DNA from: Streptomyces sp. NBC_00335 | GTDB lineage: Bacteria; Actinomycetota; Actinomycetes; Streptomycetales; Streptomycetaceae | Assembly (NCBI RefSeq): GCF_036127095.1 | Contig: NZ_CP108006.1 | Coordinates: forward strand, 2,108,001 to 2,172,000 | DNA: 64,000 bases | Direction: 5' to 3' | Shown: positions 35,887 through 44,235 of the stretch, piece by piece | Numbering within the stretch: the stretch's first letter is position 1 | How the letters are laid out: each line of letters begins with the position of its first letter | Notes under the pieces: model-generated | Database searches by the model: none | Seen by the model: only the letters and a program-made list of their open reading frames with translations | What the model was told of the DNA's origin: nothing | Made by a program: the position numbers and the translations under genes

Positions 35887-37122
35887 TCAGGGGGCGGGGA
35901 CCGGGACGGCGGCGGTCAGGACGGCGCCCTCTCCGGGCGCCGACTCGATGGTCAGGGTCCCGCCGAGCTGGCGCATCCGGACGCGCATCGCCGGGACGCC
36001 GTGTCCGCGCACGCCGGACGGGACCTCGGGGAGGGCGGTGGGGTCGAACCCGTGTCCGTTGTCGGCCACGTCGAGGACGACCTGATCGTCGAGCCGGGTG
36101 AGGGTGAGCGCGGCGGTGGTGGCACCGGAGTGCTCCCGTACGTTGGCCAGCGCGCCCTGTGCGATGCGCAGCAGCGCGGACTGCACGCGTTCCGGCAGCG
36201 GGGTGACGTGCCCGCCCGCGTCGATGTGGACGCGCACCGTGAGTCCGGCGCCGGACTCCCGTTCGGCGAGGGCGTGCAGCGCGGCGTCGAGGCCACTGCC
36301 GTGCGCGAGGTCGGCGGGTGCGAGGTCGTGCACGAAGCGGCGGGCCTCGGCGAGGTTGAGCTCGGCGATGGACGCGGCGGTGCGGACGTGACCGCGGGCC
36401 TTGGCCGGGTCGGTGTCCCAGGTCCGGTCGGCGGCCTGGAGCAGCATCCGCTGGCTGGACAGGCCCTGGGCGAGCGTGTCGTGGATCTCCATGGACAGCC
36501 GCTGGCGTTCGGCGAGGGTACCTTCGCGGCGCTCGGTGGCGGCGAGCTCGCGGCGGGTGCGGACGAGGTCGTCGATGAGGGCGTGCTGGCGGGCCGCTTG
36601 CCGCTGCATGTGGAGGAAGACGGCGGTGGTGAGCGCGGAGACGGCGGCCGGGCCGATCACCAGGTCGAGGTTGAAGCGGGGGGCCAGCGTCAGCTGCGCG
36701 AAGATCACGAGGAGCGTGAGGAACACGACGAGGACGTACGCGGCGACGGGCGGCAGGGTGCGCAGCACGGAGTAGAAGAGGGGGACCGCGACCCACGCGA
36801 AGCTGGGCGCCAATAGGACGAGGACGGCCCACGCGGTGACGACCATCCCCAGCCAGGCCAGCCGGGGTGCCGGGGGCCACGGCCTGCCGCCACGGCCCGG
36901 GGGCGCCTTGGCCTCCGTGGCGGGGCCCAGCAGGTAGAGGACGGCGAGCACGACGGCGAGGGCGATCACCCAGGGGGCACGGGCCTCCTGGGTGTGGCGC
37001 TGGACGAAGCGGACCATCGAGGTGCCGACCAGCACGAAGAAGGTGACGCGCATGACCAGCGCCAGCCACCGGTCGTCCGGATCACCGCCGGAGCCGGAGG
37101 GGTCGCTGGGGTCGGGCCGCAC
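35887..37122 (-). CDS. NarL-type sensor histidine kinase, SenS-like, without an adjacent response regulator
   Basis: About 411 residues. Five to six TM helices occupy roughly 20-165; a HisKA_3 dimerisation domain has the phosphorylated His in ERQRLSMEIHDTLAQGLSS near 222; the HATPase_c domain shows DVADNGHGFDP and GHGVPAMRVRMRQLGG. GTG 37122 follows AGAGG; GTG/TTG codons up to 37158 are alternatives. Divergent from an HbpS-like heme-binding protein, the arrangement of the HbpS-SenS redox sensor in Streptomyces reticuli as I recall it. The SenR-type regulator expected downstream is missing; instead the tdk fragment and the RHS operon follow. Confidence 0.82.
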   Translation of the reverse strand: MRPDPSDPSGSGGDPDDRWLALVMRVTFFVLVGTSMVRFVQRHTQEARAPWVIALAVVLAVLYLLGPATEAKAPPGRGGRPWPPAPRLAWLGMVVTAWAVLVLLAPSFAWVAVPLFYSVLRTLPPVAAYVLVVFLTLLVIFAQLTLAPRFNLDLVIGPAAVSALTTAVFLHMQRQAARQHALIDDLVRTRRELAATERREGTLAERQRLSMEIHDTLAQGLSSQRMLLQAADRTWDTDPAKARGHVRTAASIAELNLAEARRFVHDLAPADLAHGSGLDAALHALAERESGAGLTVRVHIDAGGHVTPLPERVQSALLRIAQGALANVREHSGATTAALTLTRLDDQVVLDVADNGHGFDPTALPEVPSGVRGHGVPAMRVRMRQLGGTLTIESAPGEGAVLTAAVPVPAP

Positions 37123-37161
37123 GTGCACCTCTTGACATAGGGTCCCCGAAGTGGACAAACA

Positions 37162-37184
37162 GTCACATTGTCGCCGAGTGTGAC
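37162..37184. promoter_or_regulatory. GTCACA-N11-TGTGAC dyad in the hbpS-like/kinase intergenic region
   Basis: Perfect 6-base arms around an 11-base spacer, about 40 bases from the kinase start and 164 bases from the HbpS-like start. It is a plausible operator for control of the divergent genes; the binding protein is unknown. Confidence 0.4.
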
Positions 37185-37347
37185 CGTACCGGGGTCAACC
37201 GATCGGATGACCCGCGTGTCCCCCCTCCTGCCCGCCGCAGGCACCCGGCCAGTCGACGGGTCAGGGCCGCCGCCGGGCCCAGGATTGATGTCAGAGCGGG
37301 GCAGCCGGAACGGACGGCCCCCACCCCTCATCAAGGAGCCGGTACAC

Positions 37348-37920
37348 ATGCAGCAGGTCAAGAAGGTCTCCCAGCGCACCCGTGCGATCACCGGCGGCGC
37401 CCTGGTCGCCGCCCTCGCCCTCGGCGGCTTCGGCGCCTACGCCGCCAGCGCCGCCCCGGCCGCCCAGGCCCCGGCCGCCCAGGCCGATGCGAAGGCGGAT
37501 GCCAAGAACAAGAACCTGACCCAGTCGACCCACCTGACCATCGACGCCGCCACGAGGGCCGCGCAGACGGCGCTCGACGCCGCGAAGAAGGAGAACCAGC
37601 GCGTCACCGTCGCGGTGGTGGACCGCAACGGCAACACCATCGTCACGCTGCGCGGCGACGGCGCCGGCCCGCAGTCCTACGACGCCGCCCAGCGCAAGGC
37701 CTACACCGCCGTGTCCTGGAACTCCCCCACCTCGGTGCTCGCCGGCCGCCTCGCCCAGACGCCGACCCTGAAGGACATCCCCGGCACCCTCTTCCTCGGC
37801 GGTGGCGCCCCGGTCACCGCGAAGAACGCCCCGATCGCGGGCATCGGTGTCGCGGGCGCGCCCTCCGGCGACCTGGACGAGAAGTTCGCCCAGGCCGGTG
37901 TCGCCGCGCTGAACAAGTAG
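37348..37920 (+). CDS. Secreted HbpS/GlcG-family heme-binding protein
   Basis: 190 residues: signal peptide about 1-43 (ALVAALALGGFGAYAASA, then Ala/Pro-rich), followed by a GlcG/HbpS domain (about 55-190) with LTIDAATRAAQTALDAAKKE, VAVVDRNGNTIVTLRGDGA, SYDAAQRKAYTA and GIGVAGAPSGDLDEKFAQAG. HbpS of S. reticuli binds heme and iron outside the cell and modulates the kinase SenS; here the divergent kinase gene suggests the same pairing. ATG 37348 follows AAGGAG. The ankyrin gene starts 52 bases later and may be cotranscribed. Confidence 0.85.
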   Translation: MQQVKKVSQRTRAITGGALVAALALGGFGAYAASAAPAAQAPAAQADAKADAKNKNLTQSTHLTIDAATRAAQTALDAAKKENQRVTVAVVDRNGNTIVTLRGDGAGPQSYDAAQRKAYTAVSWNSPTSVLAGRLAQTPTLKDIPGTLFLGGGAPVTAKNAPIAGIGVAGAPSGDLDEKFAQAGVAALNK

Positions 37921-37972
37921 CAGCGCAGGCCTGACGGCGCGACGCGCCCTGACCCACCCGAGGAGGACCCCC

Positions 37973-38569
37973 ATGCCCCCTGCCGACCGAGACCTGCTGG
38001 CCGCCGCCGGCGAAGGCGGCGCCGACGCCGTGCGCGCGGCGCTGGCCGCCGGCGCCGACATCGAGGCCCGCGACGAACACCGCCGCACCCCGCTCCTGCT
38101 CGCCGCCCTCGGTGACCACGTGGCGGCGGCCGAGGTCCTCGTCGGTGCCGGCGCCGACCCGAACGCCCAGGACGACCGCGACGACAGCCCCTGGCTGGTC
38201 ACCGGTGTCACCGGCAGCGTCCGGATGATGCGTACCCTGCTCCCGGCCCGCCCCGACCTCACCCGGCTCAACCGCTTCGGCGGCATCGCCCTGATCCCCG
38301 CCGCCGAACGCGGCCACGTCGACTACGTGCGGGCCCTGCTCCGGGAAACCGACATCGACGTCGACCACGTCAACCGGCTCGGCTGGACCGCACTGCTCGA
38401 AGCCGTCATCCTCGGCGACGGCGGCCGCGCCCATCAGGAGATCGTGGAACTGCTCATCACCGCCGGCGCCACGGCGCACCTTCCGGACGGCGACGGCGTG
38501 ACCGCGCTCGAACACGCGGAACGCCGCGGCTTCACACAGATCGCCGACCTGCTCAGGGCCGTACGGTAG
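37973..38569 (+). CDS. Ankyrin-repeat protein
   Basis: 198 residues with about five ankyrin repeats covering the whole chain (for example DEHRRTPLLLAALGDHVAAA, GHVDYVRALLRE and GVTALEHAERRGFTQIADLL). No signal peptide or TM; cytoplasmic protein-binding scaffold. In Streptomyces, ankyrin genes next to catalase or heme-related genes are common, and here it follows the HbpS-like gene; its partner is unknown. ATG 37973 follows GGAGGA. It ends 32 bases from the convergent tdk stop; no strong hairpin is seen between. Confidence 0.85.
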   Translation: MPPADRDLLAAAGEGGADAVRAALAAGADIEARDEHRRTPLLLAALGDHVAAAEVLVGAGADPNAQDDRDDSPWLVTGVTGSVRMMRTLLPARPDLTRLNRFGGIALIPAAERGHVDYVRALLRETDIDVDHVNRLGWTALLEAVILGDGGRAHQEIVELLITAGATAHLPDGDGVTALEHAERRGFTQIADLLRAVR

Positions 38570-38601
38570 GAACGACCACGGGACGGGCAAGGGGCTCGCG
38601 A

Positions 38602-39252
38602 TCAGACCGAGTTGACCGGGAGGACGTCCGGGGAGAGGGCGCCCGCGTGGGCCGAGGCGCTCGTCATCTGCTTGCGGTGGTGGCGACGGCACAGGACCTC
38701 GTACCCGATCTCCCCCGCCGGGCGGTTCACGTCGCCGACCACGACCTGCTCTCCCTCGACCACCATTTCGCCGCCCACCGTACGGGCGTTGTGCGTGGCG
38801 CGGGCTCCGCACCAGCACAAGGCCTCCACCTGGAGCTGCTCCAGGCGGTCCGCCAGCTCGATCAGGCGCTGGGAGCCGGGGAAGAGCTTCGTGCGGAAGT
38901 CCGTCGTGATGCCGAAGGCGAAGACGTCCATGTCGAGGTCGTCCACGATGCGCGCCAACTGGTCGATCTGGGCAGGGGCCAGGAACTGGGCCTCGTCCAC
39001 GATCACGTAGTCCGCCTTGCCGCCCTTGGTGAGCTGGGCGACCACGTACGCGTACAGGTCCATGCCCTCCGGCGCCTCCACCGCCTCCGTCACCAGGCCG
39101 AGGCGGGAGGAGAGCTTCCCCTCCCCCGCCCGGTCGTCACGGGTGAAGATCACGCCCTGCAGACCCCGCGCGTCACGGTTGTGGGCGATCTGGAGCGCCA
39201 GCGTGCTCTTTCCGCAGTCCATCGTTCCGGAGAAGAACACCAGCTCGGGCAT
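38602..39252 (-). CDS. tdk: Thymidine kinase (type II)
   Basis: Phosphorylates thymidine to dTMP in the pyrimidine salvage pathway. The 216-residue protein carries the P-loop GTMDCGKST (8-16), the DEAQFL Walker B at about 87, the FRTKLFPGS and LELADR-type (LIELADRLEQL) lid region, and Zn-ribbon cysteines (CWCGARATHNAR and CRRHH), all typical of the human TK1-like type II family. The ATG at 39252 places the P-loop correctly. The gene starts 60 bases from the stop of the alkaline-phosphatase-fold gene upstream, so may be cotranscribed with it. Its 3' end, coding AGALSPDVLPVN, is the source of the repeat seen at 35794 and 29591. Confidence 0.92.
   Translation of the reverse strand: MPELVFFSGTMDCGKSTLALQIAHNRDARGLQGVIFTRDDRAGEGKLSSRLGLVTEAVEAPEGMDLYAYVVAQLTKGGKADYVIVDEAQFLAPAQIDQLARIVDDLDMDVFAFGITTDFRTKLFPGSQRLIELADRLEQLQVEALCWCGARATHNARTVGGEMVVEGEQVVVGDVNRPAGEIGYEVLCRRHHRKQMTSASAHAGALSPDVLPVNSV
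38611..38654 (-). repeat. tdk: Direct repeat, resident copy inside the tdk 3' end (copy 1)
   Basis: Matches 35794-35837 at 43 of 44 bases (the first 37 are identical) and 29591-29612 at 21 of 22. It is coding here and ends two codons before the tdk stop, so it is taken as the original sequence. Distances to the copies are 2.8 kb and 9.0 kb. Confidence 0.8.
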
Positions 39253-39312
39253 GGGGAGTACAGGGCCTTTCGGAGGGAGGGGGAGGCGGGGGAAGGGGTG
39301 CGGCCCCGAGGG

Positions 39313-40518
39313 TCAGGAGCGGATTTCGAGCAGCGGGACGAGCTGCTCGGCCGGGGTCATGGAGCCGTGCATGCCGGCGAGGGCCGACTCGTTGGGCTCG
39401 GCGCGTGAGGCGGTGATCGCCACGTCGGCCTGGGCGGCGGCGATCACGTCGCCGATGCGGCCGAGGACCCGCTCGTCGCATTCTCCCGGTGCCCCGAACC
39501 AGCCCAGTTCCAGGGCTTCCGCCCGGCTCGCGACCCAGAAGCGGTCGCCGAGGACCTCGCGCCAGACGGTGAGGACGTCGGCCTCGGCGCCCGGTACGGC
39601 GTACACGTGCCGGGCCCGGCCCTCGCCGCCCAGCAGGGCCACGCCCGCGCCGAGTTCCCAGTCGTCGTCGTAGTCGATGCGGGAGTCCTCGTCGAAGGGG
39701 ACGTCCACCATGCCGTGGTCGGCGGTCACGTACAGCGCGGTGCGCGGCGGCAGTTGCTCGGCGAGCCGCTGGACGAGGCGGTCCACGTACATGAGCTGGC
39801 CGCGCCAGGCGTCGGAGTCGACGCCGTGCCGGTGGCCGGCTCCGTCGAGCTCGCTGTAGTACGTGTAGACGAGCGAGCGGTCACCGGCCGCGAGCCGCTC
39901 GGCCGCGAGGTCCATGCGCTCCTCGCCGGTCATCCGGCCGAGGAAGGTGCCGCCGCTCAGGGCGACCTTCGTCAGCGGGGTGGTCTGGAAGGCCGGCGAG
40001 GACACCTGCGCGGTGGCCACCCCGGCCGCGTCCGCCCGCTGGAAGACGGTCGGGTACGGCTGCCAGGGCTTGGGCGGGGTCCACGGGTGCCAGCGGAGCT
40101 GGTTCATCAGTTCGCCGGTGGCGGGATTGCGCACGGTGTACCCGGGCAGGCCGTGCCGCGCGGGCGGCAGGCCGGTGCCGACGGAGGCCAGCGAGGTGGC
40201 GGTGGTCGCCGGGAAGCCCGCGGTGATCGGGCGGCCGGTACCGCCGCGCGAGGTGGAGAGGAGGGAAGTGAGGTACGGGGCCTCGTCCGGGTGGGCCTTG
40301 ATCTGCTCCCAGCCCATGCCGTCGACCAGGAACACGCAGTTCCGGTCGGCCGGGCTCAGCTCGGCGATCGAGGCCTCGAAGCCGGGTACGCCCTGGCCGG
40401 CCACGAGGGTGGGCAGCAGGTCGGCGAGCGAGCCGGTGCCGTAGTGCGGCACCGGGGCGCCGGCCAGGTCCAGCAGCTCGGGCTCGTCCTGCCAGCTCTG
40501 CGCGGCGGAGTACGCCAT
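39313..40518 (-). CDS. Alkaline phosphatase-fold nucleotide pyrophosphatase/phosphodiesterase family protein
   Basis: 401 residues of the alkaline phosphatase superfamily. Metal and nucleophile elements are visible as FLVDGMGWEQI (Asp near 64), PITAGFPATTATSLASVGTG (candidate Thr nucleophile near 100), YYSELDGAGHRHG (near 217-229) and VTADHGMVDVP (near 265). No signal peptide, hence cytoplasmic, hydrolysing a phosphodiester or pyrophosphate of unknown identity. Its ATG overlaps the TGA of the DUF5998 gene by one base, so the two are coupled. Conserved upstream of tdk in Streptomyces as far as I recall. Confidence 0.85.
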   Translation of the reverse strand: MAYSAAQSWQDEPELLDLAGAPVPHYGTGSLADLLPTLVAGQGVPGFEASIAELSPADRNCVFLVDGMGWEQIKAHPDEAPYLTSLLSTSRGGTGRPITAGFPATTATSLASVGTGLPPARHGLPGYTVRNPATGELMNQLRWHPWTPPKPWQPYPTVFQRADAAGVATAQVSSPAFQTTPLTKVALSGGTFLGRMTGEERMDLAAERLAAGDRSLVYTYYSELDGAGHRHGVDSDAWRGQLMYVDRLVQRLAEQLPPRTALYVTADHGMVDVPFDEDSRIDYDDDWELGAGVALLGGEGRARHVYAVPGAEADVLTVWREVLGDRFWVASRAEALELGWFGAPGECDERVLGRIGDVIAAAQADVAITASRAEPNESALAGMHGSMTPAEQLVPLLEIRS

Positions 40519-41114
40519 CAGCGGGCGGGGGTGGAGGTGGCCGCAGTCGCTTCGCTGAGCGCCTGGGCGAAGACCAGGGTCTGGCGGACCGCCTCGGGGC
40601 CGTCGCCGGCTTCGCTGACGCGCAGGCTGAGGTCGTCGGCGGTGGAGTTGCCGGTGTAGCCGTGGTCGGCGTCGCAGTTGGCGTCGCCGCAGGCGGCGGG
40701 CTCCAGGTCGATGCGCGAGACCGCGCCCCAGCCGATGGTCAGGACGACCTCGCGGGGCAGGGTGCCGGGAGTGTAGGACTCCGGGTTGGCGACGACGCGG
40801 CTGAGCACCACGGAGGAGATGCTGGCCAGCTTGACCGACTCGGTGGAGGTGGTCGCGTACGGGGAGGGGGACCCGGCGTCGGCGGCCTGCTCGTCGGTGT
40901 GGCTGACGATGAAGCGGTTGCCGGTCAGGACCAGCACGGTGACGTGCCGGCGCACCTCGTTGGAGTCGAAGGTCGTCTCCTGGTGGACCAGGTACGACGA
41001 AATCGGCTCGCCGCCGACCGCGGCCTCCACGGCCTCGGCCACGAGGGCCGGGTAGTAGCCGCTGCGCTCGATCGCCGTGCGCAGCCCCTGGGTCGTCGTA
41101 CCGGATTTCGCCAT
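40518..41114 (-). CDS. DUF5998 family protein
   Basis: 198-residue actinobacterial protein, beta-rich, without TM or signal. Recognisable segments are ALVAEAVEAAVGGEPISSYLVHQETTFD, HVTVLVLTGNRFIVSHTDE and GWGAVSRIDLEPAACGD; a small Cys/His/Asp cluster occurs in ACGDANCDADHGYTG and may bind a metal. I recall it as a conserved phosphodiesterase-neighbour of unknown function. ATG 41114 gives MAKSGTTTQGL; ATG 41123 is possible. Translationally coupled to the alkaline-phosphatase-fold gene. Confidence 0.8.
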   Translation of the reverse strand: MAKSGTTTQGLRTAIERSGYYPALVAEAVEAAVGGEPISSYLVHQETTFDSNEVRRHVTVLVLTGNRFIVSHTDEQAADAGSPSPYATTSTESVKLASISSVVLSRVVANPESYTPGTLPREVVLTIGWGAVSRIDLEPAACGDANCDADHGYTGNSTADDLSLRVSEAGDGPEAVRQTLVFAQALSEATAATSTPAR

Positions 41115-41171
41115 GAGGTCCATCCTAAGGCCCGTATGGGGCACCTCGGCCGCCCTGGGGCCTGTCGGACC

Positions 41172-44051
41172 TCAGTAGCTGGGCAGGGTCCGCGGGCCGA
41201 GGTCGCCGCGGGCGGGCGGGTGGGCGACGCGGACGCTCGCGCTGAGCACGGACAGCCCCTCGGTGGCGACGACGACGGGCTCCAGGGCGACCCCGACCAC
41301 CTCGGGGTGATCGTCGACGAGGCGGGAGAGGCGCAGGAGGAGTTCCTCCAGGGCGGGGGTGTCCACGGGGTCGCTGCCGCGCCAGCCGAAGAGCAGCGGG
41401 GCGGTGCGGATCGAGCGGATCAGGCTCGCCGCGTCCTTGTCGGTGGCGGGAACCAGCCGGTGGGCGGTGTCGCCGAGCAGCTCGGAGGCGACCCCGGAGA
41501 GCCCGAAGGACAGGACGGCGCCGGCGGCGGGGTCGATGACGGAGCGGATGACGGTGTCGACGCCCCGCGGGACCATCGACTGGACCACGGGGAGCAGCTC
41601 CTGCGGTTTGCCCAGCGCGTGGGTGAGCTCCTCGTACGAGCGGCGCAGTTCGGCCTCGGTGGTGAGGTCGAGGCGGACCCCGCCGAGGTCGGCGCGGTGG
41701 CGCAGGTGCGGGGCGGTGGTCTTGAGCGCGACGGGGTAGCCGAGGACCGCGGCGGCGCGGACCGCGGCGTCCGCGCTGGGGGCCGGGAGCGTGGAGAACA
41801 CCCGGATCCCGTACCGGGCGAGCAGCTCGCGGGCATCGGGGTCGTCCAGGGTCGCGACCTCCTCCTCCCCTACGCCGGCCAGCAGGCGGGCGAGCTGTGC
41901 GGCGGCCCCGCTCTCGTCGATGTCCTCGAACTCGGGCACCTGCCCGACCTCGGCGATGCCCCGGCGCCACTGCCCGTACCGGACGGCTTCGGCGACGGCC
42001 TTGACCGCCCGCTCGGCGGCGGGGTAGCTGGGGATCCGGGCGGTCCCGGGGGCGGGCACGGCCGCACTCTCCGCGCCGCCGGGGGCCGGCTCCGGCGCCG
42101 GCTCGGGGGCGGGGGCTGCGCCGGACCCGGGGGCCGGGGCGGAGCCGGAGGCCGCCAGGGCCGTCGCGGGCGTCGGCAGCGTCGCGGGCAGGGCGTCCGC
42201 GAGGGCCGTCGCGGCGGCCGGTGCCGTGGCCGCCGAGAGGGCCTCCGCGAGGGCGCCCAGCTCCACGTGGACCACGGCGACCGGCTTGCCCGGATGCCCT
42301 GCGGCGGCCGCCCGCAGGGCCTCGGCCAGATCGTCGGCGAGCGCGTGCTCGCTCACCCACGGGATCGCGGTGACGACGACGGCGTCGGTGTCCGGCGAGG
42401 CCAGCGCCGCGGAGACGGCGGTACGGAAGTCCTCCGGCGAGGCGGCCGTGGTCAGGTCGAGCGGCGGCAGCGGCCGCAGCCCCTCCGTGAGGCAGGCGTC
42501 GTAGGTGAGGACCCCGAGCGATTCGGAGTTGCCGAGGATGGCGACCCGCGGCCCGGCCGGTACGGGCTGTGAGGCCAGCAGCAGGCCGACGTCCACCAGC
42601 TCGGTCACCGTGTCGACCCGGATGACGCCGGCCTGCCGCAGCAGCTCCGAGACCGTCGCCTCGGGCAGCCGGGTGCCGGGGACCACGTGTCCGGCGGGGG
42701 TGTGCCGGCCTCCCCTGGCGACGACCACGGGCTTGACGGCCGCGGTGCGCCGGGCGAGCCGGGTGAACTTCCTCGGGTTGCCGAGGGTCTCCAGGTACAT
42801 GAGCGCGACGTCGGTGGCCTCGTCGTCGTACCAGTACTGGAGGATGTCGTTTCCGGAGACGTCGGCCCGGTTCCCGGCGGAGATGAAGGAGGACAGGCCC
42901 TCCCCGCGCCGCAGCAGCCCGGAGAGCAGCGCGATGCCGATCGCCCCGGACTGGGTGAAGAGGCCGACCCGTCCCCGCGCGGGGGCCGGAGCGGGGGCCA
43001 GGGAGGCGTTCAGCTCCACCTCGGGGGCCGTGTTGATCACCCCGAAGGCGTTCGGACCGATCAGCCGCATGCCGTACGAGCGCACTTGCCGCACCAGTTC
43101 GCGCTGGCGGGCCAGGCCCTCGGGCCCGCTCTCCCCGTATCCGGCGGACAGGACGACCAGCCCCTGCACCCCGTGTTCACCGCAGGCCGCCACCGCGTCC
43201 GGGACCCGGTCCGCCGGGACCGCGATGACGGCGAGGTCGACCGGGGCGCCGACGGCGCCGAGCGTGGGGTAGGCCCGTACGCCGTCGAGCAGATCGCGGG
43301 TGACGGCCTCGTTGACGGCGTAGAGGTGGCCGTGGAAGCCGCTGTCGCGCAGGTTGCGCAGGGCCGCCGCGCCCACGCCCGCGAGGGAGCGGCTGACGCC
43401 GATCACCGCCACCGAGCCGGGTGACAGCAGCCGCTGGACGGATCGGGCCTCGGCGCGCTGTTCGCGGGCGCGCTGGACCGCGAGGGACTCGGCGGTCGGT
43501 TCGAGGTCGAGGGTGAGGTGGACGGAGCCGTCTTCGAAGCTGCGCTTCTGCTGGTAGCCGGCGTCGGTGAACACCTTGATCATCTTGCTGTTGGCCGGCA
43601 GCACCTCGGCCGCGAAGCGGCGGATCCCGCGCTCGCGGGCCACCGCACCGATGTGTTCGAGCAGGGCGGAGGCGACCCCGCGTCCCTGGTGGGCGTCCTG
43701 GACCAGGAAGGCGACCTCGGCCTCGTCGGAGGGTCCGGTGGCCGAGCGGCCGTCGGCGCCGATCCGGTCGTAGCGGACGGTGGCGATGAACTCGCCGCCG
43801 ATCGTCGCGGCGAGGCCGACCCGGTCCACGTAGTCGTGGTGCGTGAAGCGGTGCACGTCCCGGTCGGAGAGGCGGGGGTAGGGAGCGAAGAACCGGTAGT
43901 ACTTCGACTCGTCCGAGACCTGCTCGTAGAAGCTGACCAGCCGGCCCGCGTCGTCGGTGGTGATGGGCCGGATCCGGGCCGTTCCGCCGTCACGGAGGAC
44001 CACGTCGGCTTCCCAGTGGTCCGGGTACGAGGGGTCGGACTCGGTCGTCAT
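41172..44051 (-). CDS. patA: Protein acetyltransferase: N-terminal GNAT fused to NDP-forming acyl-CoA synthetase-like domains
   Basis: 959 residues. A GNAT domain lies at about 15-180 (AFLVQDAHQGRGVASALL is the acetyl-CoA loop), a CoA-binding Rossmann domain at 205-305 (SVAVIGVSRSLAGVGAAAL), succinyl-CoA-ligase-like flavodoxin domains at about 345-590 (GLFTQSGAIGIALLSGL), and an ATP-grasp subdomain from about 715. Between them residues 600-672 are an Ala/Pro-rich insert. The GNAT-first order is that of Streptomyces lividans PatA, reported to acetylate and control acetoacetyl-CoA synthetase. ATG 44051 follows AAGGTGA. Divergent from ptsH. Confidence 0.85.
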   Translation of the reverse strand: MTTESDPSYPDHWEADVVLRDGGTARIRPITTDDAGRLVSFYEQVSDESKYYRFFAPYPRLSDRDVHRFTHHDYVDRVGLAATIGGEFIATVRYDRIGADGRSATGPSDEAEVAFLVQDAHQGRGVASALLEHIGAVARERGIRRFAAEVLPANSKMIKVFTDAGYQQKRSFEDGSVHLTLDLEPTAESLAVQRAREQRAEARSVQRLLSPGSVAVIGVSRSLAGVGAAALRNLRDSGFHGHLYAVNEAVTRDLLDGVRAYPTLGAVGAPVDLAVIAVPADRVPDAVAACGEHGVQGLVVLSAGYGESGPEGLARQRELVRQVRSYGMRLIGPNAFGVINTAPEVELNASLAPAPAPARGRVGLFTQSGAIGIALLSGLLRRGEGLSSFISAGNRADVSGNDILQYWYDDEATDVALMYLETLGNPRKFTRLARRTAAVKPVVVARGGRHTPAGHVVPGTRLPEATVSELLRQAGVIRVDTVTELVDVGLLLASQPVPAGPRVAILGNSESLGVLTYDACLTEGLRPLPPLDLTTAASPEDFRTAVSAALASPDTDAVVVTAIPWVSEHALADDLAEALRAAAAGHPGKPVAVVHVELGALAEALSAATAPAAATALADALPATLPTPATALAASGSAPAPGSGAAPAPEPAPEPAPGGAESAAVPAPGTARIPSYPAAERAVKAVAEAVRYGQWRRGIAEVGQVPEFEDIDESGAAAQLARLLAGVGEEEVATLDDPDARELLARYGIRVFSTLPAPSADAAVRAAAVLGYPVALKTTAPHLRHRADLGGVRLDLTTEAELRRSYEELTHALGKPQELLPVVQSMVPRGVDTVIRSVIDPAAGAVLSFGLSGVASELLGDTAHRLVPATDKDAASLIRSIRTAPLLFGWRGSDPVDTPALEELLLRLSRLVDDHPEVVGVALEPVVVATEGLSVLSASVRVAHPPARGDLGPRTLPSY

Positions 44052-44196
44052 GGGGTCACCTTAAGGCTCGAACGCTTCAAGTGGCCCGGGCGCGGCGCAT
44101 CGGGCAAGCTGGCTCGAATCAGGGCAAGCTGGGGTAGGTCGAATGGCGGGAAACTCGGGCCGAAGGTCGGTTCGACCATTCCGGACGCCGTGAGAG

Positions 44197-44212
44197 ACTG
44201 GTCTAGACAACC
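44197..44212 (+). promoter_or_regulatory. DasR-responsive element (dre) upstream of ptsH
   Basis: ACTGGTCTAGACAACC agrees with the dre consensus (ACTGGTCTAGACCACT) at 14 of 16 positions, with the palindromic GGTCTAGAC core intact. DasR, the GntR-family N-acetylglucosamine regulator, is known to control pts genes including ptsH in S. coelicolor. It lies 24 bases before the start codon. Confidence 0.85.
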
Positions 44213-44235
44213 GTAAGAACCTGAAGGGCATCACC

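Noticed and set aside
35794..38654. Active integrative element between the tdk repeats
   Set aside because: No integrase, excisionase or replication gene lies between or next to the repeats; only the scar is supported.
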